Positions 43,728-56,130 of a stretch of DNA of 64,000 nt are shown piece after piece. The notes beneath the pieces are model-generated. The model was not told the origin of the DNA and did not search any database. It saw only the letters and a list, made by a program, of their open reading frames with translations. Within the stretch, counting starts at the first letter, position 1. The number at the start of each line of letters is the position of its first letter. Made by a program: the position numbers and the translations under genes. The DNA comes from Sycobia sp. Sy_11 (taxonomy: Eukaryota > Arthropoda > Insecta > Hymenoptera > Epichrysomallidae), in NCBI GenBank assembly GCA_018907035.1, contig JACCIC010000210.1:619001-683000 (forward strand), written 5' to 3'.

Positions 43728-45276
43728 GAATACTCCAACTGAATACCAACCATTGCGTAACGGCTCATGACCTGCTGAAACAAACAATATAGGAGCTAAG
43801 AATAGACATTGCTGTAATCTCCGAGCCATATTGTGACAGGGACAGACCACAGCGCTGGATAAGTGACACAAGCAATAGAGCTGCCCTTTCGATTGGTCAA
43901 AATAGGCAGGTACTAAAGCAGTCGACTCATCGGAGCGAATTGATATCCTGGGTTAAAATACAAGAAATATACGTCTTTAGTGTATATGCTCTTCCAAGAT
44001 TGACGGACAAGCAGTTTGAAATCCTTGTAGCTAAATTAGTTGATGAAGCCATGGAAAAAAACCATTATTAATCGCTGGCGATTTTAACGCGTCGTCCACA
44101 GCCTGGGGAAGCGCTTCAACAAATAACAGAGGTAGTATGCTGCTTGATGGCCTTAATTCTCTTCAACTCCACGTGGTTAATAAGGGATTTGAATCCAATT
44201 TCATTAGGGGAGATAAACAATCAGTCATTGATGTAACTTTCGCCAGTGATGACCTGATTCAGCGGATCCTTAATTGGAGAGTAAGCGACCTTTACACCCA
44301 CAGTAATCACAGGGCGATCTTGTACGAGATTACAGAGAAGAAAGTAAAGAACAAGTGCAATGAGTGGATGCCCACACGGAAATGGAACATCAGATCGCTA
44401 GACTGTGAAGTGTTCGCTACTATAATATCAGAAAAGCGTTTAGAATATGGTGCACCAGGCCATCTGGCAAATACACTCATAAAGTATATCTCTGAAGCAT
44501 GCGATGCATCGATGACTAGAACTAAGAGCGGAGTTAAACATCAACAATCTGTCTACTGGTGGACAAATGAAATTGCAGAATTGCGCAAACAATGTCATCG
44601 CGCACGTAGACTTGCTCAAAGAGCCCGCACCCATCGTGATACGTTTAATAGTTTATTTAATGAAGCACAAAGAGCGCTTGTCAAGGCCATTAAGGCAAGC
44701 AAGCGTCGATGCTGGCTTGAACTGTGTGCAGAGGTCAACAATGACTTATTGGGACGACCATACAAAACAGTCATGGCACGATTGAGTAGGGCACCAATAC
44801 AATCCACTAGCACGGTATTGATTGATAAGATTGTTTCCGCTCTCTTTCCCAATGACACCCACGGAACTGTACTGCGCACGCAATACTCGGACGATATACC
44901 TCCTATAACAGAAATGGAGCTACATAATGCTTACGCTGACATTAGAGACAACGCTGCCCCTAGCCCTGATGGTATTCCTAATGCTGCAGTTAAGTTGGCG
45001 ATACAGAAGAATCCATCTATAATTCTAAAAGTATATAATGCTTGTCATCTTGAGGGTATTTTTCCTGATTGCTGGAAAACTCAAAGGTTAGTTCTGTTAC
45101 CTAAGGGCAATAAGCCACTTGATGATCCGTCATCATACAGGCCATTGTGTATGCTCGATACGGTAGGTAAAATATTTGAAAAAGTAATATGTAGCGGACT
45201 GGAAGCATTCACTGAAGGATCAGTGGTAAGAGATGGAAAGGTGGCACTAAACAGTATTGTGCCATTGTCGCTCTAG
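43724..45276 (+). pseudogene. R1-clade LINE ORF2: endonuclease and RT N-terminus
   Basis: Starts at ATG 43724: MRILQLNTNHCVTAHDLLKQ, TI, a TAG stop, ELRIDIAVISEPY, then AGDFNASSTAWGS after a shift near 44060, and from 44137 an open frame LNSLQLHVVNKGFESNFIRG, SVIDVTFASDDL, LYTHSNHRAILYEI. These are AP-endonuclease blocks (QLN, SEP, GDFN, S-x-H); the last reads SNH where SDH is usual. The RT begins at NAAPSPDGIPNAAVKL, FPDCWKTQRLVLLPKGNKPL, SSYRPLCMLDTVGKIFEKV. A deletion near 45225-45250 removes the QYGFRKGRST block and shifts the frame. Confidence 0.9.
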
Positions 45277-46616
45277 ATGTCAAGAATGCCTTGAATTCAG
45301 CGCGCTGGTCTTCTATTATGAATTCTCTTAAAGAGTTCGGAGTATCTGGTTATCTACAGAATGTCGTGGCCAGCTACTTTGAGAATAGAATAATATTATA
45401 CCGAACGGATGAAGGCATTGTATCGCATAATGTTATTGCGGGAGTCTCCCAGGGCTCAGTTATGGGACCTATATTGTGGAATATTATGTATGATGGCGTG
45501 TTGAGGATTTCACAACCACCAGGTTCAATAACAGTAGGGTACGCCGACGATATCGCTTTAGTAGTGACGGCTAAGACCCTTGATGAACTCACTGAAAATG
45601 CCAATGAGGCAATCAGCAACATCAAGAGATGGATTAAGTCGGCTGGCCTACAATTAGCGGAGCACAAGATAGAAGTAGTTCTTGTCAGCAGTCGTAAGAA
45701 GGTAGATAGTATTACTCTTAAAGTTGGTATCTGCCGCATTAGTTCTGCGCCATCTTTACGATACTTGGGTGTACAGCTTGATGCCAGGTTAAACTTTATA
45801 GAGCATCTAAAGATATCTGGCGAAAAAGCGCAACGAGTTTCAGCTGCCTTGTGTCGCCTCATGCCTAACATTGGTGGCCCACGGCCACCCCAGAGGAAGC
45901 TATTAGCTTATGTTGTTAATTCTGTCAGCATGTATGCAGCGCCAATCTGGCATCATGCATGTGGAATTAAATCGTATTGTGAGCTGGCCATTGCGATCCG
46001 TCCCCGCTCCTGTATACGTATTATTAGTGGTTACAATACAGTATCCACCGATGCTGCTGAGGTACTTGCCGGAATTCTTCCTTTCGATTTAGCTGTAGAT
46101 GAACTGGCTAGGCTGCACAACATATGTAAGGCCGCCGTGGATTCCCTACAAGGTGCTAAAAATGTGGAACGTCATCGTTCTATAGAAATATGGCAAAAAC
46201 GATGGACCGATTCTAGCAAAGGCCGATGGACTTATCGTATCCTTCCAGACATACACAGATGCATCAACAGGAAACACGGGGAACTAGATTTCCACCTAAC
46301 CCAGTTGCTGACTGGACATGGTTGTTTTAGCTTCTATTTCCACCGTTTTCACCTGGATAATAATAATTTCTGCCCCATTTGTCCGACATTGGTTGAGGAT
46401 GCTGAGCATATATTAGTGAGCTGCCCTCGTTTTAGTACACAACCTGAACACTTGATGAACATCATCAATAAGCCAATAAGACCAGAGGGCATCCTATCAA
46501 TAATGCTGGAATCTTCTGAAAACTGGAAGACAGTAGCCAGTTTCGCCAAAGAGGTGATGACCAAACTTAGAAATGCTGATAGAATTAGGCGAATGGCCCA
46601 TGATGAAGCAGGCTAG
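45250..46616 (+). pseudogene. R1-clade LINE ORF2: RT palm to C-terminal zinc motif
   Basis: Continuous frame from about 45250 to the stop at 46616; the first Met, 45291, is not a true start. YCAIVALDVKNALNSARW holds the first catalytic Asp. VSQGSVMGPILWNIMYDGVL and VGYADDIALVV give the intact YADD. Then LRYLGVQLDARLNFIEHL (primer grip/thumb), MYAAPIWHH, LTQLLTGHGCFSFYFHRF and the CCHC finger CPICPTLVEDAEHILVSCP. The palm-to-tail part (about 450 codons) is undamaged. Together with 43724-45276 it is the most complete LINE in the window. Confidence 0.92.
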
Positions 46617-46850
46617 CTGATTCTATTTTTAGATGCAGAGGACGAACACCGATCCCCTGATCATTTGTGTGGATGGGGGACGTAGGATAGTGTCATAAGA
46701 AGAGGATCCGTATAGGTTAACTAACAGCCCCGCCGAAGTAATATTCCCGGATAGTTCCGGCGGGATGCTGGTTTCGAGAGGCCACTAGTGCAGAGCTTGC
46801 TCTGCCTACGCCTATTAAAAAAACACACACACACGCGCGCGCACACATAA
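46617..46850 (+). other. LINE 3' UTR and (CA)n tract
   Basis: GC-balanced 3' UTR to about 46815 (GTTCCGGCGGGATGCTGG, CTACGCCTATTAAAAAAACA) and then a (CA)/(CG) run of about 25 bp that may be a mutated tail. Confidence 0.55.
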
Positions 46851-48590
46851 ACGCATATATACATATAGTAAGCAGCTCAACGTTTTCAAACCTGCGACAA
46901 CTTTAAAGAAAACTGGCTATTTCGTTAAAGTGTATTTATGTCAATTCAACAAATATTCGTTTAAATTCTATTTATTTGAAACAAAAACATACATATTTAA
47001 AATGAACGAATATTTTGTAATTTTGAAAGAATCATCTGTTTGAAATAAACAGTTAGGTTTATTTGAAAAGCAAATAATATTTGTTACATTACAAATACTC
47101 TTCAATGATTAAAATTTCTAATACATAATACTTGCCTTAATTTATACTGTTGTATAAAATAAATTTAAAGTATATTTTAGTTGTGTAAGTAATTTTTAAA
47201 ACTAAGATTTTAGTGCTGAAGAGTACACCAACCATCGTTCAGAGTTTAGCAATTGTCTCGGCTTCTTAACTTAACTTAACATTGAGACAATATTCATGGC
47301 CATTGTCAAAAATTGATCTACGTATACGAATTCAATAGATCTCGAAAAAGCTGATAATTATAGATTGGTAACTTTTTTAAAAATTATTTTATGGCTTTTT
47401 ATATTTTTGGAGTATCATACCAGAACCCTATATAATCATATTTGACACAGAACTACCTTGTATGAAGGAGACAGAGAAAGAGAAAAAGAGAGAAAGGGTG
47501 AGAGTCAAAGAGAGCGAGAGGGGAAAAAAGAAAAATCCAAGGAGATTAACATGAATTACTCGATGTTGGTAAGTGTTGTTATATCATGCACCCACGAGTT
47601 TCCTCTATGCATTTTCATATGTTTCTCTCACCTGCTCTCACAGTTTATTACCTCTCCATTTGCACGCATATTGTACGAAGCCTAGTAGGTAGTCTACCGA
47701 TATACATGCAACTAGCTGTTTGTCATCATTTTGTTTTTTTTTTCTTTTTGTTAAATTTGCAATAAAATCTCGGCCGTATAGAATATGTATTGAAATTTAG
47801 AAGGCGATCGATTTATTTTTAGTAGTCTTGGCGCCTACAAATTGCTGTCAATAGTCATCATGATTATCTCAAGTAAATTTTATCAAATAAACGTACACTA
47901 TACATTATATTGTAAAGAAAATAAATATATTTACATATTTTTCTTATGTACTGTATATATTAAAACTTCTAATAAAATAATAGTTTTTGATGGTTTCAAA
48001 ATTAATTTTTTACAATTTTTTTTAATAGTTCAGACATGCTGTAAGATTGCTGCCATGTAAATGTCGGGGAGGTTTTTTGATACAGCAGCCTTGCTCTAAG
48101 GCTGCTGTAATCATGTAGAAATCTAAAAGCAAGCTTTCTAGGATAAAAATTTATATGTGAGTACCATAATGGCGGGCGTGAATAAACTTCCGAAAAACGA
48201 CCATAACGGATTCGTTGATTTTTTGTTCGCTGCTGATTAAAATTATCGGAGTGGCATTTGTTCGAAATGGAATTTTCATGTCAAAAACTATAAATACAAA
48301 GTCATCTGAACATATCTCAGGAAATAGTAAAATTTACAAAAAAAAATTAAAAAAATGTTGTACACCTGATTAAAATACAATTTTTCTATTCTATTGAATT
48401 CGTCTTTACTAACAGTACTTCTCGAGCAAATTAATACGAAGGTTCCTGTGCTGAGTATATGCGAGGATTCGTTTAGGGGACCCCGAGACGGAATTGTTAA
48501 ACTTTTTTCCAGAAATATTATTTGCATTAGAAACAGTATAGAACAGATAAATATATATATAAACACAAATATATTACTTTTCCTAAATAG
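46851..48590. other. unannotated AT-rich spacer
   Basis: Purine-rich tract at 47465-47535 (GAGA/AAAG). No transposon motif read on either strand. Confidence 0.55.
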
Positions 48591-48735
48591 GTAGACCAGC
48601 ACTATAAACTGGTCTACAAACCGCAATACACAATCAGCGATAAAAAAACCAGCCTATACACTGGTAACCAACTCTAGTCTAAAAATACATGGCGCAATAA
48701 AAGTGGTTCGGAACCCACTATAAACTGTAGGTCCA
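48591..48735. repeat. cluster of three small hairpins with CTATAAACTG motif
   Basis: GTAGACCAG (48591-48599) pairs exactly with CTGGTCTAC (48609-48617). ACCAG/CTGGT form a second stem at 48648-48665. GTGG/CCAC form a third near 48703-48718, followed by CCCACTATAAACTGTAGG. The motif CACTATAAACTG, CCTATACACTG, CACTATAAACTG recurs in the three. Confidence 0.5.
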
Positions 48736-49145
48736 CAAAAGTCGCAATGATGTACAAATCTGCACCAATAAGAATTTTTGTTTTTTTAATATAGAACAGA
48801 TAATATATGTTTTAATGAGCTCTAGAATTTTCGTTTTAAATATGTTGCAAATTTTTTTGTTTTTTAAGAGAAATTCAAGAATCTGTAACGTTCTTATCCT
48901 CCTCGGGATAGTTTACGCGGTATTTTTCTAGGGTAATTTGAGGAGGGCGGAAGTATATTCGGAATCGGTCGGCGGATCAGGAAAATAATTTTATAAGAAT
49001 ACAGTATATTTTTTTAATAACAAAAAAAAAGTTTATTCAGTAAACAACTTATTGAGAAGATTCTGAAACAAACAACAAAATCATCATAATTAAACGGGAA
49101 ATTTAAACCAGACAGGTAGAATTTAATCTAGGGTAAAACTAAGGT
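48736..49145. other. spacer with possible LTR start
   Basis: TGTAACGTTCTTATCCTCCT at about 48883 resembles an LTR 5' end, but no partner is found. The rest is AT-rich. Confidence 0.35.
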
Positions 49146-49148
49146 TAG

Positions 49149-49271
49149 CTTGATTCTGCTAGTCTTTTGAGGAGCGCCTCCCAACTAGGATCAAGAATTA
49201 AGTGGACAATAATTTAATTTGGATAAGAGCACGGCTGATCTTTTGAGGAGCGCCTCGCTACAAAGATCAAG
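49149..49271 (+). repeat. 76-bp direct repeat carrying a hairpin core
   Basis: TTTTGAGGAGCGCCTC occurs at 49165 and 49241. In the first unit it is enclosed by CTAGT/ACTAG and TTGAT/ATCAA, in the second by GATC/GATC arms, and both end GATCAAG. GAGG/CCTC closes a 4-nt loop in each. Confidence 0.65.
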
Positions 49272-49469
49272 CTAATAATTTCGAAAGGATTTTTCAGGCA
49301 GGAATTTTCAGAACTCTGGATAATTTATAGTTCCGGGAGGAGTTCAAGTGACACAACTACTGGTCATCCGGTTCAGTGGACTGACTCTTCGATTTTGCCT
49401 TTTGCAGACCTTTTTATAATGAAATTGTGGGGTATTATCGCCGCCGCTCGTGTAACATTGGAAGAACCG

Positions 49470-49555
49470 CCGATTTATAATAATAATATTAACAATAATA
49501 AGACTAATAATAGTGATAATAATAATATTAATAATAATAATTAATATTCATTATA
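49470..49555. repeat. (TAA)n-rich tract
   Basis: Imperfect AAT/TAA repeats with scattered changes. Confidence 0.8.
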
Positions 49556-49559
49556 ATTT

Positions 49560-50560
49560 TCACAGTTATAATTCATATGGCAGTCGGTTTACTGCGTACA
49601 AATATTATTTTATATACATACAATAGCGTACATATATGTATGTGTGTATGTATCTATGTGTATATATATGGACATTGTAACCGTACAAACTGTCGGTTTC
49701 GTAGTAGTAGTTGGAAAACCGAATGTGTGCGTGTGTATGTGCGAACAAGGTACACTAAGTGCCGAAAGAGCACGTGTAGAGTGCAGCGAGGGAAGTGAAC
49801 AAGAACGGCAGTGAAAGATGCCTTCTTTGCGATTCTGCTATCAAACAGAGTAGTTCATCTTTTACTATACAGTACCGCAGCCACTCTGTCAAGCCATCAG
49901 ACCCGTCCCGAGTGAGGCCGTCCAACAACTAACAATTACGCTAAAGTCGTTCTGAACTCTCTCCATTACCACCATCTCCGTGTACTCCGAGAGGGACACC
50001 ACCGATCCACCTGCGGACGCGTGTGCAGCACGCGCTAACAAGGAGACGTCACGTAAGCCGTGCGAGTCAGCAATAGGCGAGAGAATTAGAATTAGAATTG
50101 TATTTATTAGAGCCTAAGGACTCGCGGTCCTTCATAGGCTCTCTCTCTCTCTCTCTTGTCCTTCAGAGAGAGAGAGAGCGAGAGGATGCCGCGCAAGCAG
50201 CGCAAGCCGCGCGATCCACCAGCGCGAGAGAGAGAGAGCAGCGACAGGAAGCCAGTGGCAACATTTTAGTCAGCTTAGGGCAACTAGCGATATATTCTAA
50301 TGTTAAAGATATGTTTCGTGCACCGTCGTCGATGTGGTAGTATAGCGCGCTTATGCTCGGACTTGCCGTGTAATCCCCTCGCGTTCATCTTTCCCCGCCC
50401 CCACGTGCGCGGTTATAACTTCTTACTTCGCGGATAATGATGTCGCGGAACCCGCTCGCAGTAAGTCACCGTGTGTATACCCTGTAGATATTGTAATTGT
50501 TCGCGTCAATAAAAGTTCGTGATTATTGTTGAACTCTATGTTTCATCTTTTTATTTCAAC
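49560..50560 (+). other. GC-richer block, possible solo LTR
   Basis: Distinct composition from both flanks. It contains tandem-like TATGTATG runs at 49630-49670, the hairpins at 50110-50180 and AATAAAAGTTCGTGATTATT at about 50509, a good poly(A) signal in a typical LTR 3' context. I find no coding motif and no matching LTR elsewhere in the window. Confidence 0.35.
50110..50180. repeat. two adjacent hairpins, one of (CT)n/(AG)n
   Basis: GAGCCTA-AGGAC pairs with GTCCT-(tca)-TAGGCTC (50110-50141). It abuts a (CT)n run (50139-50156) whose complement (AG)n follows at 50165-50178 after a short loop. Confidence 0.75.
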
Positions 50561-51535
50561 GTCCCCTTCCCCTTAGCTTAGCTACAACTGCCACGAGTCA
50601 AAACTGCGACGTCAAAACACTATACAAGTGTAGTGTTAGCAACTAAACTAGCAGTTTCCTTTACCTCCCGCATATCCCGCGAAACGTATCTTAGCTTCCG
50701 TCTATCGAAAAAAAGGACGCGTAACGTAATTCGTAAAATCTTTTTAAATGTAAAAGTCGGTATCATATAGTAAAATTGTGCGTAGCATCGTATTCGTATA
50801 AGAATTGTACTCGATCAAATGAGGCAAGGTGAGAAGTAAGCCGTAGCGGACACTTTGCTTGTGCGCATAGGAGTGCGTAGCCGCTTCAGGTGACAGCTGA
50901 AGACAATAAAAATTAAGTCAGCAAATAATATAAAAATTTTTTTTCACACTGCCTTCCGCGTCCCAAATTTGCTGTCCCAATGTTGCAAAAAAGCGGAAGG
51001 GAGATATCTAATAACCTAATATAAAAGTTTTTGGAAGTCGACATCACTTGTAATAATTTTATACACATTCTAATGTTCACTTTAGATACCCATTTTAGCA
51101 ATGAAGAATAGTATTAAAAAGCACACGCATTTTTTTTTACAAAGAGTTACATACACAAGGATGTGTTAAAATATATACCAGTAGGCATGTATTGCTAACC
51201 TATATATGCACTATACGGACTATATATAGGAAAAATTAAAAGTACCAAAACCTGAGGAAGGAACTGGAATTCTTCACTTCTAAAAAACTCTGAAGGTTAT
51301 ATAGTACCAACACAATGGTGCAAATTTGTTTCAAGAAGGTTTACTAAAAATTAGCAATTTTTAGTAGTTAATATTGGTAAACCAATCCATTGGTCGATAA
51401 AGCATACTCAGACAGTTTATTATTTATTTACAGGATACTTTGGTACAAATAACCTTGTTCATAAGCATCAAATAACATGAGAGGCTATAAAACATTGGAA
51501 ATTATGCAAATCTATAAATATAATAATAATAATAA
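50561..51535. other. spacer
   Basis: No motif seen; (TAA)n units at the right end adjoin the next entry. Confidence 0.5.
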
Positions 51536-51770
51536 TTTTTTTTATAGAGGAGGAGAAAAATCCTTTATGGATCCCGGGGACCGGTTCTCGGGTATGTGGG
51601 AATCAGCAACAGAAAGGCATACCCACTAAAAAACTACCTCTTCGATGCATTCCCCCGACTGCTTCCTGGAGCTCTGAAAAGAGTTGCAAGCCGGAGTCGG
51701 CTGGCGTGCACCGAGGAGACCTCCTCTCCCTGGCTCATAATAATAACAATAATAATAATAATAATAACAG
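51536..51770 (+). mobile_element. short LINE 3'-end-like piece with (TAA)n tail
   Basis: About 200 bp GC-balanced sequence (GGATCCCGGGGACCGGTTCT ... CCTCTCCCTGGCTC) that ends in (TAA)n at 51738-51769 and is preceded by another TAA-rich tract. That form suits a 5'-truncated I-type LINE or a SINE using its tail. No internal promoter boxes were found. Confidence 0.45.
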
Positions 51771-51774
51771 GAGA

Positions 51775-53265
51775 TATCATTCAAGTACATAGAGGTATTT
51801 TTGAAAGTAGGGAGAGAAAAAAGATCACGATACAGTGATACTGAAATTTTAGAAAACTATTAAATATACAAGTTAAAAAATAAATATTTAAATAATAATA
51901 ATAGTTAATAATCAAAATTATCTTTTACAATCAAACAATTTTCTTTAAACCTCGAAATTTTTCTTTCAGAATCTGATATAAATTACACAAGAAAAAAATA
52001 AATCAATAAAAGTGAAGTGAAGACAATATTTAACTAAAACAAATCAATTTATAATATTAAATTCACCAACCAAGATACGGTTATACTGAAAGTGAATGGA
52101 TCATATAGAAGATTATGATATAAAAGAATATTAACAATTGAAGACCTCGCATAATTGAATGCAATCCAATTATTTACTTATAAATACCAGCATTTTGGTC
52201 TGACTATTGACATGCAACAACATAATAAATTAAATAAATAAACTATAATAAATAAATATCTATCATAATACATAAAAATAGTCAACATAATATAACCAAA
52301 GAAACAACAGCCAACCAAGATGAAATAACATTAAACTAAATATATAATTATTAAATTAAGATAATGAATAAAATAATTACAAGAACAATGAATAATTTTT
52401 TTTAGAAGGAAAATATAACGAACATTGAAGACATTCTGAAATTAAAAATTTCTTATAAAACTATTTGAAGAAACAATAAGAATAATAAGAATTTTTTTTA
52501 CAAACTTTTTCTTTTTCTATTGTAGCACATGCAATTATGTACTATATAGATGAATAATCGAACTGAAGTTGTGTATATTACAAAACCGTGTGTAAATATT
52601 AAATTAAGGGTATAACAAATAAATAATAGAAGCTAAATAGCAATAGGATAACCTGAAAATAAATAGGAATTTTTTTTGGAAATTAATAGAAAACAACCAA
52701 ACATCATAAAAATAAATAAATAATATGGATGTGAATAGACAATAAAATTCTATACAAACAATAAATAAATAATTAGAAAAATTTTTGGCAAAGCACTAGG
52801 AGAAAATGCACTAAATTTTAATTTTATTGTATTTTATAACAATCATATTAAATAATAAAATTTTTTTCACATTAAACCAAAACTTCTGACACTAAAATTA
52901 ATTTCGATTTCAAGTTTCTTCAAGAAAAAATCAAAACACAAAATTCAAAAAACTACAAAACCTGACATTAAACGTTTTCTTTTGAATATTAAAGGTAAAT
53001 TCCAGATATTTTTGGAAATTCAAACTAGATAAATTACATTTTCTTTTCTTCTTCACCGTTCAACCGATTTTCAAAATTTTTTTTAACAATAACTATAAAC
53101 CTCAAACGTATGAATACAACACAACCACAAATTAATAGCGCCGCGGCAAAATAAGGCAAATAAATCGGTTTTATTGAAAGCAGCTAATTTTACTTCTTAA
53201 TAATAAGTTATAACAACTTCTGTAGTACCCCAGTACGAAATAAATAGAATCGTTTCTTCCTAAAT
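51775..53265. other. long AT-rich stretch
   Basis: A/T-rich with AATAAATA runs and no usable frame. It lies 5' of the plus-strand Gypsy pol, where LTR and gag would be expected; neither is recognised. Confidence 0.55.
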
Positions 53266-53271
53266 ATTGAG

Positions 53272-53640
53272 CTAAAGGGGAAAGATATTCCCAGCCTTCA
53301 TCGACCCCGGGGTGAGAAGATCATTTGTGGGTCCGAGCCCAGAGAGACTATTAAGATCAATGATAACACCCTCCGTCTCATACATGGAATTGCCAGACGG
53401 AAAGCTCTGCGCTAACGACGGAGGCGTTGTAATATCGCTGAGAATCAATGGCCAGTTGCTAAAGGCAAATTTCATAGTCTCTAAGGCTTTAACATACGAA
53501 ATGATCCTCGGAATGGATATCATCGTAAAAATACAGATGACGATGGATTTTACCAACGCCACCTGGCATATACCACGAAAAATTATTGGCATTTCGTAAC
53601 ACCGAAAAACAACAGGCAGTAAGCCATCAATGCCATAGCA
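53272..53640 (+). pseudogene. Gypsy copy C: aspartic protease
   Basis: FPAFIDPGVRRSFVG starts at about 53290. The active site reads DPG where DTG is required. SYMELPDGKLCANDGGVVIS, ANFIVSKALTYEMILGMDI and DFTNATWHIP are the flap and the conserved ILGMD block. The protease would cut the gag-pol polyprotein. The change at the catalytic triplet alone would inactivate it. No gag precedes it. Confidence 0.75.
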
Positions 53641-53689
53641 GCCGTTAAAGGTGTAGTAACACTAAACCGGGAGGAGGTGTCAAAGCTCG

Positions 53690-54545
53690 AGCAGGTGCTA
53701 AATCACCTAATAACAACACCGAGCGGCATATTTTCAATTGCGCGAATGCATCCGCATCACATTGATGTTCAGGGGTATCGCCCAATCAAGCATGGTTAAG
53801 TCGTATACCAGACCGAGTGTTTAAACAAACACATGACGAAATCGACAGGCTGCTGTCAGAGGAGATAATGGAACGACCAGAAAGCCCATGAGCAGTTGTC
53901 CTGTGATCGTTACAAAGAAAGATGATAAGATCAGATTTTGTATTGATTGCAGGGCGATTAATCAGATTATGCGCAAGGACGCGTACCTACTGCCACACAT
54001 GGATGTTCTACTGGACAATCTAAGGAACGCAAGGTACTTGTTTAAAATAGACCTTAGTCAAGCATACCGCCAGATTCACTTAGATGAACGCAGCAAAAAG
54101 ATTACCGCCTTCGCAGTACCGCGAAAAGGTCTATTCCAATATACTCATCTACCATATTGGCTGAACAAGCCCCAGCTTCTTTCCAACGATGTATGGACCA
54201 CATATTTGGGCCACAGTGGCAGCCGACCGTGTTCGTCTACATGGAAAATATCATAATCGCCACTAGAGCCTTCGAGCAGCATACTCAGGAACTTACAGCT
54301 GTGCTCGCCCGCCTTAATGAGGTTGGGCCTCAAATTATTTGGGATAAATCCGAGTTTTGCTGCGCTGAAGTTAAATATTTAGGATACATTGTAGATGAGA
54401 ATGGTCTACGAATAGATCCGGAGAATATCTTTCCGGTAAGTGATTACCCGAGGCCAATGAATCTAAAGCAGTTTCGGGCCCTTTTAGGCATGGTAGGCTG
54501 GTATTCCCGCTTTATCCAGTCACTAGCGGACATCAAATTATGACT
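53690..54545 (+). pseudogene. Gypsy copy C: reverse transcriptase
   Basis: IMERPESP, a stop-containing join, then CPVIVTKKDDKIRFCIDCRA, INQIMRKDAYLLPHMDVLLD, YLFKIDLSQAYRQIHLDERS (first catalytic Asp). A frameshift near 54155 follows. Then QAPASFQRCMDHIFGPQWQP, VFVYMENIIIATRAFEQHT, where the YLDD box is YMEN, and CAEVKYLGYIVDENGLRIDP, FRALLGMVGWYSRFI. The paired Asp residues of the active site are both changed. Confidence 0.9.
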
Positions 54546-54572
54546 GACACGACTACTTAAGAAGAACATCAA

Positions 54573-55135
54573 ATGGCACTGGGAGCAGGCCCAGCCTTTG
54601 ACAAACTAAAAATCCTGCTTACACAAGCGCCTGTGCTAGCTCGACCCACGCAAAACAGCCCATACGTTTTGCAAACTGACGCAAGCAACTACGCACTGGG
54701 AGCAGTAATTAGTCAAGAAAATAACGGAGAAGAGCATCCTCTTCCTTACGAAAGTAGGACAGTGACTAAGGCTGAAGCAAACTACAATGTCACGGAAAAA
54801 AAGTATCTAGCAGTCTTGTGGGCAGTTACAAAATTTAGAGACACCTGCTAGACGAAAAATTTACGGTGATTACAAACCACGGCAGTCTTAAATGGCTGCA
54901 CTCGCTAAAAAATCTATCGGGCCGCCTAGCAGCATGGACAACAGCACTACAAGCTAATAATATGGAAATCAGACACAGAAAAGGAGCGCTCCATCACGTA
55001 CCGAATGAACTTTCACGACCTTCTCAAACAGAGGAATCCCCTACCGCCACCCTCACATCCCTAGAGAAAGACTCCTGGTACGAGTCGAAAATGAGCGAAA
55101 TACAGAATCATCCAGAAAACCATCCAGATTGAACA
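54573..55135 (+). pseudogene. Gypsy copy C: RNase H
   Basis: APVLARPTQNSPYVLQTDAS, NYALGAVISQ, LPYESRTVTKAEANYNVTEK give the first half with catalytic Asp (TDAS) and Glu. After a shift at 54851 the second half reads MITNHGSLKWLHSLKNLSGR, EIRHRKGALHHVPNELSRP. The third catalytic position (TDHxxL) is Asn here. A linker to integrase follows. Confidence 0.88.
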
Positions 55136-56130
55136 GTCAAAGGCGATGGAATGTATAAACACCGACCAAATACATTCTCTAACGCTATAGGCGAATCCTT
55201 GACGATTGGAAACTAGTAATACCAGTTAAAGACAGAGAAAGAATGTTATAAGAGTGCCACAACACCCCTACGTCAGGACATTTCGGCGTAGACAAAACAA
55301 TACACAAAATAAGCCAATCGCACTACTGCCCCCAAATGAGAAGGTATGTATACAAGTACATAAAACACTGCCCAGAATGCCAAATACATAAGGAGCACCA
55401 TATCACAAAGAGCACCGGCACGTCTAATGACCTAAAGAAAGTCCCTTGGACATCTGTGGCAGCTGACATCATGGGGCCCTTCCCGGCCAGGAAGGGCCAA
55501 CATTCGTAACTGTTGATTTTCGAGGACTTATTTACTAAGTATATTGAAATCAGACCGCTAAGAAAAGCCACTGGTCATATAATCGCCAAGGCGCTAGAAG
55601 AACTGGTGATTTTCAAATGGCCATACCCAAAATTCCTAATCACAAATAATGGCACAGAGTTTGCCAACCATTTGCTCAAAATCAAATTGGCTGAAATAGG
55701 CATAATTCACCAGTTCGTATCACCATATCACGCACAGGCGAATCCTATCGAATGGGTAAACCGAACCATAAAGATGACTTCCATCTTCATTAAATACGAC
55801 CACAAGGACTGGGATTTCCACCTGTCGGAATTCGTGTTTGCCGTAAACACCTTGGTACACGCAAGTACCCAAGCATCGTCGGCATTCCTTAATTTCAGAC
55901 GAAATCCAAGAGAAATGCAAACGTATAAACACATTCATGGACAGACTCAGAAAATTCAGTCTCTAACACCTGCAGACGGGATGGCACGAGTAAAAAGACT
56001 ACCAGCAATCCATCAGCTGGTAAAAATAAATCTGTACAAGGCTAGCTGAAAACAAACAAATTATTATTATTATAACCAATACCGAGGACAAGAAACTTTT
56101 GAAGTTAACGACATGGTCTGTTGATGTAAC
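55136..56130 (+). pseudogene. Gypsy copy C: integrase zinc domain and core
   Basis: About 55240-55400: ECHNTPTSGHFGVDKTIHKI, YIKHCPECQIHKE, the H2C2 finger. WTSVAADIMGPFPARKGQ has the first catalytic Asp (about 55468). From 55513: LLIFEDLFTKYIEIRPLRKA, FLITNNGTEFANHLLK, where the second Asp (DNG) is Asn, and HAQANPIEWVNRTIKMTS with the Glu. DWDFHLSEFVFAVNT follows. Stops occur before LLIFED and after NLYKAS (56049). Confidence 0.9.

Noticed and set aside
47458..47685. Lys/Arg/Glu-rich 75-residue frame
   Set aside because: Purine-rich low-complexity DNA.
48168..48300. Mariner-like end (GAATAAACTTCCG)
   Set aside because: The similarity is a few bases only, with no TA-flanked inverted partner.
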